Both the position numbers and the translations under genes were made by a program. Below, in pieces: positions 1 through 7,756 of a stretch of 64,000 bases of DNA. Source of the DNA: Luteococcus sanguinis (GTDB lineage: Bacteria > Actinomycetota > Actinomycetes > Propionibacteriales > Propionibacteriaceae); contig NZ_BAAAKI010000004.1 of assembly GCF_039527675.1 (NCBI RefSeq), positions 186,001 to 250,000 on the forward strand, written 5' to 3'. Within the stretch, counting starts at the first letter, position 1; the number at the start of each line of letters is the position of its first letter. The notes beneath the pieces were generated by a model. That model did not search any database. It was not told the DNA's origin and was given only the letters and a program-made list of their open reading frames with translations.

Positions 1-1281
1 AAGGACATGGGTCTGGTCAGCCAGGTCTTCGACGAGGCGACGCTGACGGCCCTCAAGGGCGACGTCGCGGTCGGCCACACCCGCTACTCGACCACCGGTG
101 CCAGCACCTGGGGCAATGCCCAGCCCACCTTCCGTCCCTTCCAGGGCGGCGGTCTGGCACTGTGTCACAACGGCAACCTGACCAACACCGACGAGCTCGA
201 GGTGCTGCTCGCCGAGCGGATGCCGGACGAGAAGGTGCCGCACAAGGCGCGGATGGACTCCTCCTCCGACACCGCCATCCTCACCGCCCTGTTGGCCTCC
301 GACCCTGACCTGGGGCTCGAGGCCGCGGCGATGCAGACCCTGCCCCTGCTGCGAGGCGCGTTCTGCCTGACCTTCATGGACGAGCGGACGCTGTACGCCG
401 CCCGCGACGCGCAGGGCATCCGTCCGCTGGCGATCGGGCAGCTGCCCGGGGGCGGCTGGGTGGTCGCCTCGGAGACCGCGGCGCTGGACATCGTCGGTGC
501 CACCTTCGTCCGCGACGTCGAGCCCGGCGAACTGGTCGTCCTGGACGGCAACGGCATCCGCAGCCGACGCTTCGCCAAGGCGAAGCCGAAGCATTGCCTG
601 TTCGAGTACGTCTATCTCTCCCGTCCCGACACGGTGCTCAACGAGCGCCGGATCCACAACGTCCGCGTCAAGATCGGCAAGCTGCTGGCCAAGGAGTGCC
701 CGATCGACGCCGACCTGGTGATCCCGACGCCGGAGTCGGGCATCCCGGCCGCGATCGGTTTCGCCGCCGGGTCCCAGATCCCCTACGGCCAGGGCCTGGT
801 GCGCAATGCCTACGTCGGTCGCACCTTCATCCAGCCGTCCAATGGGATGCGGCAGATGGGCATCCGGATGAAACTGAACCCGCTGCCCAGCGTGGTCGGT
901 GGCAAGCGGATCGTCGTCGTGGACGACTCGATCGTGCGCGGCAACACCCAGCGCCAGGTCGTGGCAATGCTGCGCCAGGCCGGCGCGAAGGAGGTGCACG
1001 TGCGCATCTCCGCCCCGCCGGTGGAGTGGCCGTGCTTCTACGGCATCGACTTCGCCACCCGCGACGAGCTGATCGCGCCGAACATGTCCATTCCCGAGAT
1101 CGCGAAGGCCATCGGGGCTGACTCGCTCGGCCACATCAGCCTGGACGGGCTGATCAAGGCCACCCACGTGCCGAAGAACGACCTGTGCCGCGCCTGCTTC
1201 GACGGCGTGTACCCGGTCGGCAAGAAGGATCTACCGCTGGCAGAGTTGAAGAGCACATCCGTGCAGAAGAAGGGGAAGTGA
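1..1281 (+). CDS. purF: Amidophosphoribosyltransferase (5' truncated by window edge)
   Basis: This enzyme catalyses the first committed step of purine synthesis, converting PRPP and glutamine to phosphoribosylamine in the cytoplasm. The frame is open from base 1, and the N-terminal nucleophile Cys of the glutamine amidotransferase domain lies outside the window. Visible glutaminase motifs are GHTRYSTTG and CHNGNLTN. The C-terminal phosphoribosyltransferase domain carries the PRPP loop VVVDDSIVRG and a late Cys-rich stretch (LCRACFDG) typical of the Fe-S or Cys-containing PurF type. The first ATG at base 7 is internal and is not the start. The stop codon overlaps the purM start (TGATG), so the two genes are translationally coupled. 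Confidence 0.97.
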   Translation, partial: KDMGLVSQVFDEATLTALKGDVAVGHTRYSTTGASTWGNAQPTFRPFQGGGLALCHNGNLTNTDELEVLLAERMPDEKVPHKARMDSSSDTAILTALLASDPDLGLEAAAMQTLPLLRGAFCLTFMDERTLYAARDAQGIRPLAIGQLPGGGWVVASETAALDIVGATFVRDVEPGELVVLDGNGIRSRRFAKAKPKHCLFEYVYLSRPDTVLNERRIHNVRVKIGKLLAKECPIDADLVIPTPESGIPAAIGFAAGSQIPYGQGLVRNAYVGRTFIQPSNGMRQMGIRMKLNPLPSVVGGKRIVVVDDSIVRGNTQRQVVAMLRQAGAKEVHVRISAPPVEWPCFYGIDFATRDELIAPNMSIPEIAKAIGADSLGHISLDGLIKATHVPKNDLCRACFDGVYPVGKKDLPLAELKSTSVQKKGK

Positions 1282-2354
1282 TGAGCCAGTCCGCCTACGC
1301 ACAGGCCGGGGTCGACATCGAGGCCGGAGACCGCGCCGTCGAGCTGATGAAGGCCCACGTCGCCCGGACCCGTCGCCCCGAGGTGCTCGGAGGCCTGGGT
1401 GGTTTCGCCGGCTTCTTCGACGCGTCGGCCTTCAAGAGCTACCGCCACCCCGTGCTGGCCACCTCCACCGACGGCGTCGGCACCAAGGTTGCCATCGCGC
1501 AGGCGATGGACGTCCACGACACCATCGGCTTCGACCTGCTCGGCATGCTGGTCGACGACCTGGTCGTCTCCGGCGCCGAACCGCTGTTCGTCACTGACTA
1601 CATCGCCTGCGGCAGGGTCGTCCCCGAGCGCATCGCCGCCATCGTCAAGGGGATCGCGGCGGCATGTGAGACTGCCGGCTGCGCGCTGCTGGGCGGAGAG
1701 ACCGCGGAGCACCCGGGCCTTCTGGAGTCGGACGAGTACGACATCGCCGGCGCCACCACCGGCGTCGTCGAGCGGGACGAGATCCTGGGCGCCGAGCGGA
1801 TCGAGGCCGGTGACGTGGTGCTCGCGATGGCCAGCTCCGGCATGCACTCCAATGGCTACTCCCTGGTGCGCCACGTGCTGCTGCACCAGGCCAAGATGTC
1901 GCTGGAGGGCCACGTTGACGAGCTCGGACGCACGTTGGGCGAGGAACTGCTCGTCCCCACGCACGTCTACGCCAAGGACGTGCTGGAGATGATCGCCGCC
2001 ACCAAGCACGCTGCGGGCATCCACGCCATGAGCCACATCACCGGCGGCGGCCTGGCGAACAACCTGGCCCGCGTGGTTCCCGACCACCTCGGCGTCACCA
2101 TCGACCGGTCCACGTGGACCCCGCCCGCCATATTCCAGCTGGTGCAGCAGGTCGGGCAGGTCTCCCAGGCCGACATTGAGGCGACGCTGAACCAGGGCGT
2201 GGGCATGGTGGCGATCCTTCCGGAGGACTCCGTCGAGGCAGCCCAGCAGGTGCTCTCTGCCCGTGGCGTCGAGTCCTGGCTGGCGGGCCAGGTCGGTGAT
2301 TCAACGGCTGAGCACGCGCGGGTCACCATGGTCGGCGAACACCCGCGCGCCTGA
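1281..2354 (+). CDS. purM: Phosphoribosylformylglycinamidine cyclo-ligase
   Basis: PurM (AIR synthetase) closes the imidazole ring of the purine precursor using ATP. The protein has 357 residues, normal for the family. It opens with SAYAQAGVDIEAGDRAVELMK and carries the conserved STDGVGTK, GETAEHPG and HITGGGLANN motifs of the PurM/ATP-grasp-like fold. I chose the ATG overlapping the purF stop because a longer reading to 1185 would run inside purF. The two genes form an operon in the order usual for Actinobacteria. Confidence 0.97.
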   Translation: MSQSAYAQAGVDIEAGDRAVELMKAHVARTRRPEVLGGLGGFAGFFDASAFKSYRHPVLATSTDGVGTKVAIAQAMDVHDTIGFDLLGMLVDDLVVSGAEPLFVTDYIACGRVVPERIAAIVKGIAAACETAGCALLGGETAEHPGLLESDEYDIAGATTGVVERDEILGAERIEAGDVVLAMASSGMHSNGYSLVRHVLLHQAKMSLEGHVDELGRTLGEELLVPTHVYAKDVLEMIAATKHAAGIHAMSHITGGGLANNLARVVPDHLGVTIDRSTWTPPAIFQLVQQVGQVSQADIEATLNQGVGMVAILPEDSVEAAQQVLSARGVESWLAGQVGDSTAEHARVTMVGEHPRA

Positions 2355-2367
2355 ACGGTTCCTCGCT

Positions 2368-2396
2368 TTGAGCGGCGCTCGGGTAACCGGTAGCCT
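2368..2396 (+). promoter_or_regulatory. Candidate sigma-70-type promoter for the DUF3073 gene
   Basis: A TTGAGC hexamer at 2368-2373 is followed after 17 bases by TAGCCT at 2391-2396, which fits the actinobacterial TAnnnT -10 pattern. It lies in the purM-DUF3073 spacer. This is pattern matching only. Confidence 0.35.
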
Positions 2397-2468
2397 GTCT
2401 CCCACGACAGTTTGATCACATTTGCCGCGGCAATGCCGCGAGGGACAGAGCGAGGGGGTCGACCCGAT

Positions 2469-2696
2469 ATGGGGCGCGGCCGGCAGAAGGCGAAGCAGAC
2501 CAAGGTGGCACGGGAATTGAAGTACCGTCCCGTGAGCACCGATTTCTCGTCACTTGAGCGTGAGCTTCGGGGGCCCGGCGGTTACGTGGAGCGGGTGGAG
2601 GAGATTCCCGACCAGTACGCCGATCTCGCCGAGGCATACAGCGAGGACGTCGAAGACAACTTCGACGACGATGATGAGGACGAACGCCGAGCCTGA
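2469..2696 (+). CDS. DUF3073 family protein
   Basis: This is a 75-residue protein of the actinobacterial DUF3073 family, whose function is unknown. It starts MGRGRQKAKQTKVARELKY, the family hallmark, which is why I set the start at 2469 and not at the in-frame ATG at 2412. The N-terminal half is basic and could bind nucleic acid. The C-terminal tail is strongly acidic (EDNFDDDDEDE). It sits downstream of purFM, as it does in many Actinobacteria. The last 26 bases overlap the next gene if that gene starts at 2671. Confidence 0.9.
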   Translation: MGRGRQKAKQTKVARELKYRPVSTDFSSLERELRGPGGYVERVEEIPDQYADLAEAYSEDVEDNFDDDDEDERRA

Positions 2697-3645
2697 GTGG
2701 GTGCCTGACCGGCTCCTGTCGGGTTACGAGAACACCACTCTCCCTCTGGACGGCGCAGAGCCCGCTGCGGGTGAACCCGACGACGCACCACTGGTCGGCA
2801 CGCTGTTGAGGCGCGATGCCCCTTCTCGGCCGGGAGCGGTCGTGTATCTGCATGGCTGGAATGACTACTTCTTCCACCCCCATGTCGGTGACTTCTTCGA
2901 CGGGCTCGATCGCGACTTCTACGCAATCGAGCTACGTCGTTACGGACGATCCTTGGCTCCGGGGCAGTACAAGGGCTTCATCTCCGACCTGAGCGATTAC
3001 TTCGCCGAGCTGGACGCTGCGATGGAGATCGTTGCGGCCCATCATGACGAGGTCGTCCTGATGGGACACTCCACTGGCGGTCTGGTCGCCTCCTTGTGGG
3101 TTGCCGAACGCCCCGGTCGGGTGAAGGCGCTGGTGCTGAACTCCCCGTGGATCGACTTGGGCGGTTCCATGCTGATGCACGCGGCCACCAGAAGCGTCCT
3201 GCAGCGGTGGGCGTCGTCGCGGCCCACCTCGCTGCTCCCGCTGCCCAACAATGGCTTCTACGTTCGCACGCTCGACGTCGCCCAGGATGGTGAGTGGACG
3301 ATGGAGCCGGAGTGGAAGAACGCCACCGACTTCAGCCCGCGTGCCGCCTGGCTCGCGGCGATCCTGGCTGGCCACGCGAAGGTCAAGGCCGGGCTGGGTA
3401 TCGAGGTGCCGGTGCTGGTGATGGCGAGTGCCCGCAGCGACTTCCGCCGGGACTGGGACGAGGCGCTGCGCACCGTCGACATCGTGCTGGACGTCGACAA
3501 GATGGCCGCCCGTGCGGTGCGCCTGGGTTCCTGCGTGACGGTGGTGCGTATCACGGACGGCATCCATGACCTCACACTCAGCGCGCCTGAGGTTCGCGCC
3601 CGCGTCTTCGCAGGGCTGGAGCGTTGGATTGGCGCCTACGCCTGA
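2671..3645 (+). CDS. Alpha/beta hydrolase (serine aminopeptidase/lysophospholipase-like)
   Basis: This is a soluble alpha/beta-hydrolase of about 325 residues. The nucleophile elbow is GHSTGG, preceded by a strand VVLM. An oxyanion-hole region reads YLHGWNDYF, and a late DGIHDLTLS supplies the catalytic His. No signal peptide is visible. The substrate cannot be deduced; lipid or short acyl esters are typical for this monoglyceride-lipase-like branch. Start choice is uncertain: ATG 2671 or 2674 overlaps DUF3073, while GTG 2701 follows its stop directly. I favour the ATG because the residues after it (EPEWVPD) look like family N-termini. Confidence 0.85.
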   Translation: MMRTNAEPEWVPDRLLSGYENTTLPLDGAEPAAGEPDDAPLVGTLLRRDAPSRPGAVVYLHGWNDYFFHPHVGDFFDGLDRDFYAIELRRYGRSLAPGQYKGFISDLSDYFAELDAAMEIVAAHHDEVVLMGHSTGGLVASLWVAERPGRVKALVLNSPWIDLGGSMLMHAATRSVLQRWASSRPTSLLPLPNNGFYVRTLDVAQDGEWTMEPEWKNATDFSPRAAWLAAILAGHAKVKAGLGIEVPVLVMASARSDFRRDWDEALRTVDIVLDVDKMAARAVRLGSCVTVVRITDGIHDLTLSAPEVRARVFAGLERWIGAYA

Positions 3646-3763
3646 TCCCGAGCGATCCCCGGTCACGCTTGCCGAGCGACCGAAGCGCGGCCCCGATCGA
3701 TCCAGCCACGGTCGCGGTGCGACCTGGCCCCGAGACCCGAGCCCGTCGGAGGGGGAAGCAGAA

Positions 3764-3794
3764 CGAGCCCGCCCCGGCGAAGGGGGCGAGCTCG
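3764..3794 (-). terminator. Terminator hairpin downstream of tRNA-Phe
   Basis: An inverted repeat GAGC-x-CGCCCC / GGGGCG-x-GCTC lies 7 bases beyond the 3' end of tRNA-Phe. On the minus strand it is followed by a T-containing stretch (GTTCTGCTT). Confidence 0.55.
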
Positions 3795-3800
3795 ATTCTG

Positions 3801-3874
3801 TGGCCAGGACCGGGATCGAACCGGTGACCTTTCACTTTTCAGGCGAACGCTGCTACCAGCTGAGCTACCTGGCC
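3801..3874 (-). tRNA. tRNA-Phe (GAA)
   Basis: It folds as a 74-nt cloverleaf. The acceptor stem is GGCCAGG/CCTGGCC, the anticodon loop is CTGAAAA with anticodon GAA, and the T arm is ACCGG-TTCGATC-CCGGT. The discriminator is A and no CCA is encoded. The D stem has only three pairs (GCT/AGC), because position 22 is C where G would give a fourth pair. Confidence 0.95.
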
Positions 3875-3954
3875 AAAGCGCTGGAGACCAGTGGAAGTGG
3901 CACTCCAACACGTGCGGCGTCACACTGCGTTTGACCACAATGTGTTGCAACACA

Positions 3955-3982
3955 AAAGCGGTGATGCGAACACCACCGCTTT
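3955..3982 (-). terminator. Terminator hairpin downstream of tRNA-Asp
   Basis: A 9-bp perfect stem AAAGCGGTG/CACCGCTTT lies immediately beyond the tRNA-Asp 3' end. On the minus strand it is followed by TTGTGTTG. It probably ends tRNA-Asp transcription before tRNA-Phe. Confidence 0.55.
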
Positions 3983-3984
3983 CG

Positions 3985-4058
3985 CGACCCCGACGGGACT
4001 CGAACCCGCGACCTCCGCCGTGACAGGGCGGCGCGCTAACCAACTGCGCTACGGGGCC
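3985..4058 (-). tRNA. tRNA-Asp (GTC)
   Basis: It folds as a 74-nt cloverleaf with acceptor GGCCCCG/CGGGGTC, D arm GCGC...GCGC, anticodon loop CTGTCAC (anticodon GTC) and T arm GCGGG-TTCGAGT-CCCGT. The discriminator is G and no CCA is encoded. Confidence 0.95.
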
Positions 4059-4176
4059 TTGCGGCCCAAGAGCCTTTCGGCTCCGTCCGGCTGCCCGTTT
4101 CAGGCAGCTCGGAAATAATAGCGTGACAACGGCGGCGATGTCACATCGAGTGTCGCACCCGATCTGACTAGGCATT

Positions 4177-4986
4177 TCACTGCTCGGCGCTTCGGATGGG
4201 GCTGGGGACGCCGAGCTGGCGGTCGATCCAGTCCTTGACGCTCTCGCCGGAGCGTTCGGCGTCCATGATCCCGGCGCAGAAGGCCAGCACCGTGTCGGCG
4301 AACATGTTGCCCGCGCACCACTTCTCGTCCGCCATTCGTTCGGGGTCCACCCGGTGGCGCAGGATCACGCCGTCCAGCAGGGCCTGCATCGCCCAGGTGG
4401 CGCGCTCAGGGGTCCATGGGGCGCGCAGGCTGAAACCCGAAGCGGTCAGCACGTCGGAATAGAAGACGAGCCAGTAGTCGGCGTCCCCGCGCATCATGTC
4501 GCGCAGTGGTGCGTGCAGGTCGGGGTGGCGCCCGAGCAGCGGTGCGACGTGGGCCAGCAGCCAGCTGCGCGGGTTGCCCAGCAGCTCCTTCTCCGCCTCG
4601 CGGGTCAGCGTCGTCACGAAGTCGGTGGGTGAGGGGGAGTCGGCGGCGATCTCGAACAGCCGTGCGCGAGTCTGGGCGGTGGAGACGCCTTCGCGATCGC
4701 GGTAGAGCATTGCGTGCACGATGGCGTCGCGGACGAACTCCTCCTTGCTCGCCCAGCGGTTCCGGAAGGCCTTGCGCGACTCACCCTCGCCGTTTCCGCC
4801 GGCGGTCATCCGCAGCACGTCCTCGGTGCGCACCCAGTCCAGGGCCGCCGGGAAGTGGATCTGGCGCAGTCTCGGTGGGACGTTCTCCTCGGAGGTGGAC
4901 AGTGCGGCGTCGATCAACGAAGCGGCGGCATTGAGGAACTTGACCGCCGTGGCGTCGCTGCGGGTCGGTGCAGGGCGTGGGCTCAC
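4177..4986 (-). CDS. TetR-like transcriptional regulator (atypical)
   Basis: This is a predicted DNA-binding regulator of 269 residues with the GTG start at 4986. After an N-terminal helical segment, the stretch RKAFRNRWASKEEFVRDAI resembles the end of a TetR helix-turn-helix (KGAFYxHFPSKEELxxAV). However, about 50 residues separate the first helix from it, longer than in canonical TetR proteins. The C-terminal 150 residues are helical and ligand-domain-like. An ATG at 5022 would add 12 residues; I prefer GTG because a GGTGG sits upstream and MSPRP looks like a natural start. The neighbouring divergent gene encodes a small membrane protein. The ligand is unknown. Confidence 0.65.
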   Translation of the reverse strand: MSPRPAPTRSDATAVKFLNAAASLIDAALSTSEENVPPRLRQIHFPAALDWVRTEDVLRMTAGGNGEGESRKAFRNRWASKEEFVRDAIVHAMLYRDREGVSTAQTRARLFEIAADSPSPTDFVTTLTREAEKELLGNPRSWLLAHVAPLLGRHPDLHAPLRDMMRGDADYWLVFYSDVLTASGFSLRAPWTPERATWAMQALLDGVILRHRVDPERMADEKWCAGNMFADTVLAFCAGIMDAERSGESVKDWIDRQLGVPSPIRSAEQ

Positions 4987-5078
4987 CCAAACAGCTAACC
5001 ACCCGTCAAGGGTGAGGGCCACCGCAGCGGCCCCTTCCCCAGAGAGGGCTCAGGGACAAGGGATCGAGCGTCGCGTGT

Positions 5079-5102
5079 GTTTCGGTCCACGGGAACCAAA
5101 AC
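5079..5102. promoter_or_regulatory. Inverted repeat, possible operator of the TetR-like regulator
   Basis: GTTTCGGT-N8-ACCAAAAC matches its reverse complement at 7 of 8 positions per arm. It lies between the divergent regulator (start 4986) and the membrane protein gene (5181), where an autoregulatory operator would be expected. The assignment is inference. Confidence 0.3.
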
Positions 5103-5180
5103 CCGTAGCTCGATTCGGCAGGGTGCTGGCAGTCGCGAAGGCGGAGAGGGGGCTGGTCGACACAGAAGCTGGGGTGGACA

Positions 5181-5426
5181 ATGGTCGGCATGAGGACGAG
5201 GGGAGTGCCGGCCGCGATCGGCGGGCTGTGGATCATCCTGGGCATGGCCATCCTTGGCCTGTCCTACTACGCGCTGACGCGCACTGCCTACCCGGGCCTG
5301 TGGTGGGGCGGACTGACGCTGAGCATGGTGCTGTTGCTGACCGGCGCCGTCTGGCTGCTCGCCGCCCTCACCGGTTGGGTCACCTGGACCCGCCGGGATC
5401 CCGCAGCGGTGCGCGTGCGCGACTGA
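5181..5426 (+). CDS. Small two-helix membrane protein
   Basis: This is an 81-residue protein of unknown function. It has two clear hydrophobic segments, about residues 11-30 and 41-63, separated by a short polar loop and followed by a basic tail (TWTRRDPAAVRVRD). A GGGGTGG lies just upstream of the ATG as a ribosome binding site. It sits between the TetR-like gene and the guanidine-regulated exporter gene. Its separation from gdx by a promoter-like sequence suggests it is an independent transcription unit. Confidence 0.65.
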   Translation: MVGMRTRGVPAAIGGLWIILGMAILGLSYYALTRTAYPGLWWGGLTLSMVLLLTGAVWLLAALTGWVTWTRRDPAAVRVRD

Positions 5427-5452
5427 TTACCGCGAGCCCGCCCGCCTAGACT
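5424..5452 (+). promoter_or_regulatory. Candidate promoter for the guanidine riboswitch-gdx transcript
   Basis: TGATTA at 5424-5429 and TAGACT at 5447-5452 are separated by 17 bases. A start site about 7 bases later would begin the transcript at the hairpin at 5461. Confidence 0.35.
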
Positions 5453-5460
5453 TGCCCGAA

Positions 5461-5479
5461 GGACGCTGGCCCAGCGTCC
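5461..5479 (+). other. 8-bp hairpin at the 5' end of the gdx leader
   Basis: GGACGCTG and CAGCGTCC form a perfect 8-bp stem with a GCC loop, directly 5' of the riboswitch aptamer. It may protect the transcript 5' end. It lacks a U tract, so it is not an obvious terminator. Confidence 0.45.
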
Positions 5480-5480
5480 G

Positions 5481-5521
5481 CCGGACGAGGGGTGCCGTAC
5501 CCGGACCGCGACAAGACGGCC
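5481..5521 (+). ncRNA. Guanidine-III riboswitch (ykkC-III)
   Basis: The 41-nt element has the segments of the known ykkC-III class in order: CCGGACGAGG at 5481-5490, then GCCGTACCCGG at 5494-5504, then ACAAGACGGC at 5511-5520. The first CCGG can pair with the later CCGG, and GCCGT with ACGGC, giving the class pseudoknot layout. It ends 3 bases before the GAGGAG ribosome binding site (5525-5530) of gdx, so ligand binding probably controls translation initiation by freeing or masking that site. I recognised the motif from memory of the class; no covariance search was possible. Confidence 0.85.
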
Positions 5522-5536
5522 CACGAGGAGTTCGTC

Positions 5537-5851
5537 GTGTCATGGATCGTGCTCGTGCTCTCCGGTGCGATGGAGGCCGTCTGGGCCACAGCGCTGGGAC
5601 GTTCTGAAGGCTTCTCCAAGCTGGGGCCCAGCATCGTCTTCCTGGTCGCCACCACGCTCAGCATGGTCGGCCTGGCCTGGTCGCTGAAGGCACTTCCGGT
5701 CGGCACCGCCTACGCCGTGTGGGTGGGCATCGGCGCCGTCCTGACGGTGGCGTACGCGATGGCCACCGGCAACGAACCGGTGACCATCGCGAAGATCATC
5801 TTCCTGCTGATGATCGTGGGTGGCGTGATCGGGCTGAAGCTCACCCACTGA
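5537..5851 (+). CDS. gdx: Guanidinium exporter, SMR family
   Basis: This is a four-helix small multidrug resistance transporter of the Gdx (formerly SugE) subtype, which exports guanidinium in exchange for protons across the inner membrane. I start it at GTG 5537, giving 104 residues, the usual length; the ATG-like upstream frame from 5492 would overlap the riboswitch. The central Glu lies in the first helix (SGAMEAVWATALGRSEGF), and the second-helix stretch (WSLKALPVGTAYAVWVGIG) is typical of Gdx. GAGGAG lies 6 bases upstream. The guanidine-III riboswitch in the leader independently supports guanidinium as substrate. Confidence 0.93.
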   Translation: MSWIVLVLSGAMEAVWATALGRSEGFSKLGPSIVFLVATTLSMVGLAWSLKALPVGTAYAVWVGIGAVLTVAYAMATGNEPVTIAKIIFLLMIVGGVIGLKLTH

Positions 5852-5908
5852 CCTATCACCCGCAGGCCTGTCACCCGCGAGCCTGCCGCCCCATGACCTG
5901 CCAACGCG

Positions 5909-7585
5909 TCAGCTGGCTGCGTTCTGACGGGACGCCATGCCAGCAGACCAGGTGCGGTAGCCGCCGTCCAGGTTCTTGGCGTTGCGGCCCTTCTGGGTCA
6001 GCATCCGCGCGGCGATGTGCCCGCGGATGCCGACGGCGCAGCTGACCACGAGGTCGCCCTCGGGCAGTTCGTCCAGACGGTCCCTCAGCTCGTCCACTGG
6101 GATGTTGATCGCGCCGGGGATGGCGCCATTGGCGACCTCGGCAGGGGTGCGGACGTCGATCAGGTGCACCCCGCCCTCCATCAGCTCGCCGACCTCGTGC
6201 CACTGGACGGTGTCCGTGATGCCCTGGGCGGTGTTCTGGTCGACATAGCCGAGCATGTTCACCGGATCCTTCGCCGAACCGAACGCGGGCGCGTAGGCGA
6301 GTTCAAGGTCGGCCAGGTCGGACGCGGTCAGCCCGCCCGCGATGGCGGTGGCGATCACGTCGATGCGCTTGTCAACGCCGTCGTCCCCGATGCCCTGGGC
6401 GCCGAGGATCTCGTCCGTCTCCGGGTCGACCAGCAGCTTGAGCGCCAGCTGGGCGGCGCCGGGGTAGTAACCGGCGTGCGAGGCGGGGTGGGTGTGGAGT
6501 GCGCGGTAGGGGCGTCCGGCGGCGACCAGACGCTTCTCGTTCCAGCCGGTGCTGGCGACCTGCAGGCCGAAGACGCCCACGATCGCGGTCCCGAGCACGG
6601 GACGATCGGCCCCCGGGAGCCCGGACAGGATGTCGGCCAGCACGCGCCCCTGACGGTTGGCAGTGTTGGCGAGCGGCACCAGCGTCGTCTCGTGGGAGAG
6701 ACCGTCGACCTTCTCGACCGCGTCGCCGATGGCGTGCACGTGCGGGTCGCTGGTGGTCATCTTCTCGTCCACAGCGATGCCGCCGCGGGGTCCGATGGTC
6801 AGGCCGGCCATCCGGGCCAGCGTCGTGTCGGGGCGCACGCCGATGGCTGCGACCACCACCTCGCCCGGCAGGGTGCTCCCGTCGGACAGGTTCACGACCT
6901 GGTCCCCGATCGCGGTGACCGATACGCCGAGGCGCAGGTCGACGCCACAGTCACGCAGTCGCTGGTGCACGGGGGTGGCCATCTCGGGGTCGAGCGGCGC
7001 CATCACCTGGGCGGTCGCCTCGACCAGGCTGACCTGCATGCCGCGGTGCACGAGGTTCTCGGCAACCTCCACGCCGATGAAGCCGCCACCGATCACCACG
7101 GCGGTCTGGGCGCCGGCGACGGCGGCTGCCATCGCGTCGGTGTCCTCGACGTCGCGCAGGGCAAGGGCGCGCTCGATGCCAGGCAGTTGCGGCGTGATGG
7201 GGCGCGCGCCCGGGGAGAGCACGAGTTCGTCGTAGGCCAGGGTGCTGGTCTCATCTGACATGGTGCTGCGGGTGGTGACCTCGCGGGCGGTGGTGTTGAC
7301 GCTGACGACCTCGGTGTTGACCAGCACGGTGATGCCGAAGCGGGCGGCCAACGACTCAGGGGTCTGCAGCAACAGGGCTGAGCGTTGTTCGATCACGCCG
7401 CCGACGTAGTAGGGCAGGCCGCAGTTGGCGAAGGAGACATAGCCACTGCGCTCGATGACGGTGATCTCGGCGTTCTCGTCGAGACGACGCAGGCGGGTGG
7501 CGGTGGACATGCCGCCGGCGACGCCGCCGACGATGACATAGCGCTTGGTGGCCTCGTCGCGGCCGGAGGTGGTGTCGGTGCTCAT
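5909..7585 (-). CDS. CoA-disulfide reductase with C-terminal rhodanese domain
   Basis: This 558-residue flavoprotein is of the CoA-disulfide/persulfide reductase (CDR-Rhd) type. It uses NAD(P)H and FAD to reduce CoA disulfides or CoA persulfides and feeds or clears sulfane sulfur. The FAD motif is YVIVGGVAGGMS near residue 16, the redox-active Cys lies in SFANCGLPYY, and the second nucleotide site is VVIGGGFIGVE. The C-terminal rhodanese domain (about residues 450-555) has the loop CAVGIRG. It is transcribed divergently from a rhodanese-CstR operon, and both promoters carry operator-like palindromes, pointing to induction by persulfide stress. Confidence 0.93.
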   Translation of the reverse strand: MSTDTTSGRDEATKRYVIVGGVAGGMSTATRLRRLDENAEITVIERSGYVSFANCGLPYYVGGVIEQRSALLLQTPESLAARFGITVLVNTEVVSVNTTAREVTTRSTMSDETSTLAYDELVLSPGARPITPQLPGIERALALRDVEDTDAMAAAVAGAQTAVVIGGGFIGVEVAENLVHRGMQVSLVEATAQVMAPLDPEMATPVHQRLRDCGVDLRLGVSVTAIGDQVVNLSDGSTLPGEVVVAAIGVRPDTTLARMAGLTIGPRGGIAVDEKMTTSDPHVHAIGDAVEKVDGLSHETTLVPLANTANRQGRVLADILSGLPGADRPVLGTAIVGVFGLQVASTGWNEKRLVAAGRPYRALHTHPASHAGYYPGAAQLALKLLVDPETDEILGAQGIGDDGVDKRIDVIATAIAGGLTASDLADLELAYAPAFGSAKDPVNMLGYVDQNTAQGITDTVQWHEVGELMEGGVHLIDVRTPAEVANGAIPGAINIPVDELRDRLDELPEGDLVVSCAVGIRGHIAARMLTQKGRNAKNLDGGYRTWSAGMASRQNAAS

Positions 7586-7591
7586 GGGTCG

Positions 7592-7644
7592 ATCCTAGAT
7601 ACCCTTGGGGGTATTTTGCAAATACCCCCAGGGGTATCTAGAAT
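7592..7644. promoter_or_regulatory. Divergent promoters sharing one -35 box, each with a CstR/CsoR-type operator
   Basis: The self-complementary TTGCAA at 7616-7621 can serve as -35 for both strands. Rightward it is followed by 17 bases and TAGAAT (7639-7644); leftward by 18 bases and TAGGAT (7597-7592). Each spacer is filled by a palindrome: 7599-7614 (ATACCCTTGGGGGTAT) and 7622-7637 (ATACCCCCAGGGGTAT). These resemble known CsoR/CstR operators, G/C runs flanked by AT ends. The CstR-like gene at 8567 is the likely repressor. Confidence 0.75.
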
Positions 7645-7756
7645 CTCGATGGGTAGAGCTCGGAACGGGTCGGGGAAGCCCAGCGCGAGGTGGTCCGCCT
7701 CCCCGATTCCAGCCCGACCCGACCCGACGAACCCACCCCAAGAAGGAGAAGGACCC

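Noticed and set aside
165..578. Long minus-strand ORF opposite purF
   Set aside because: It is a shadow of the GC-rich purF codons, has no start signal and resembles no family.
1038..2087. 349-codon minus-strand ORF opposite purM
   Set aside because: Its composition (Gly, Gln, His, Arg, Val) is that expected from the antisense of a high-GC gene. purM is unambiguous on the other strand.
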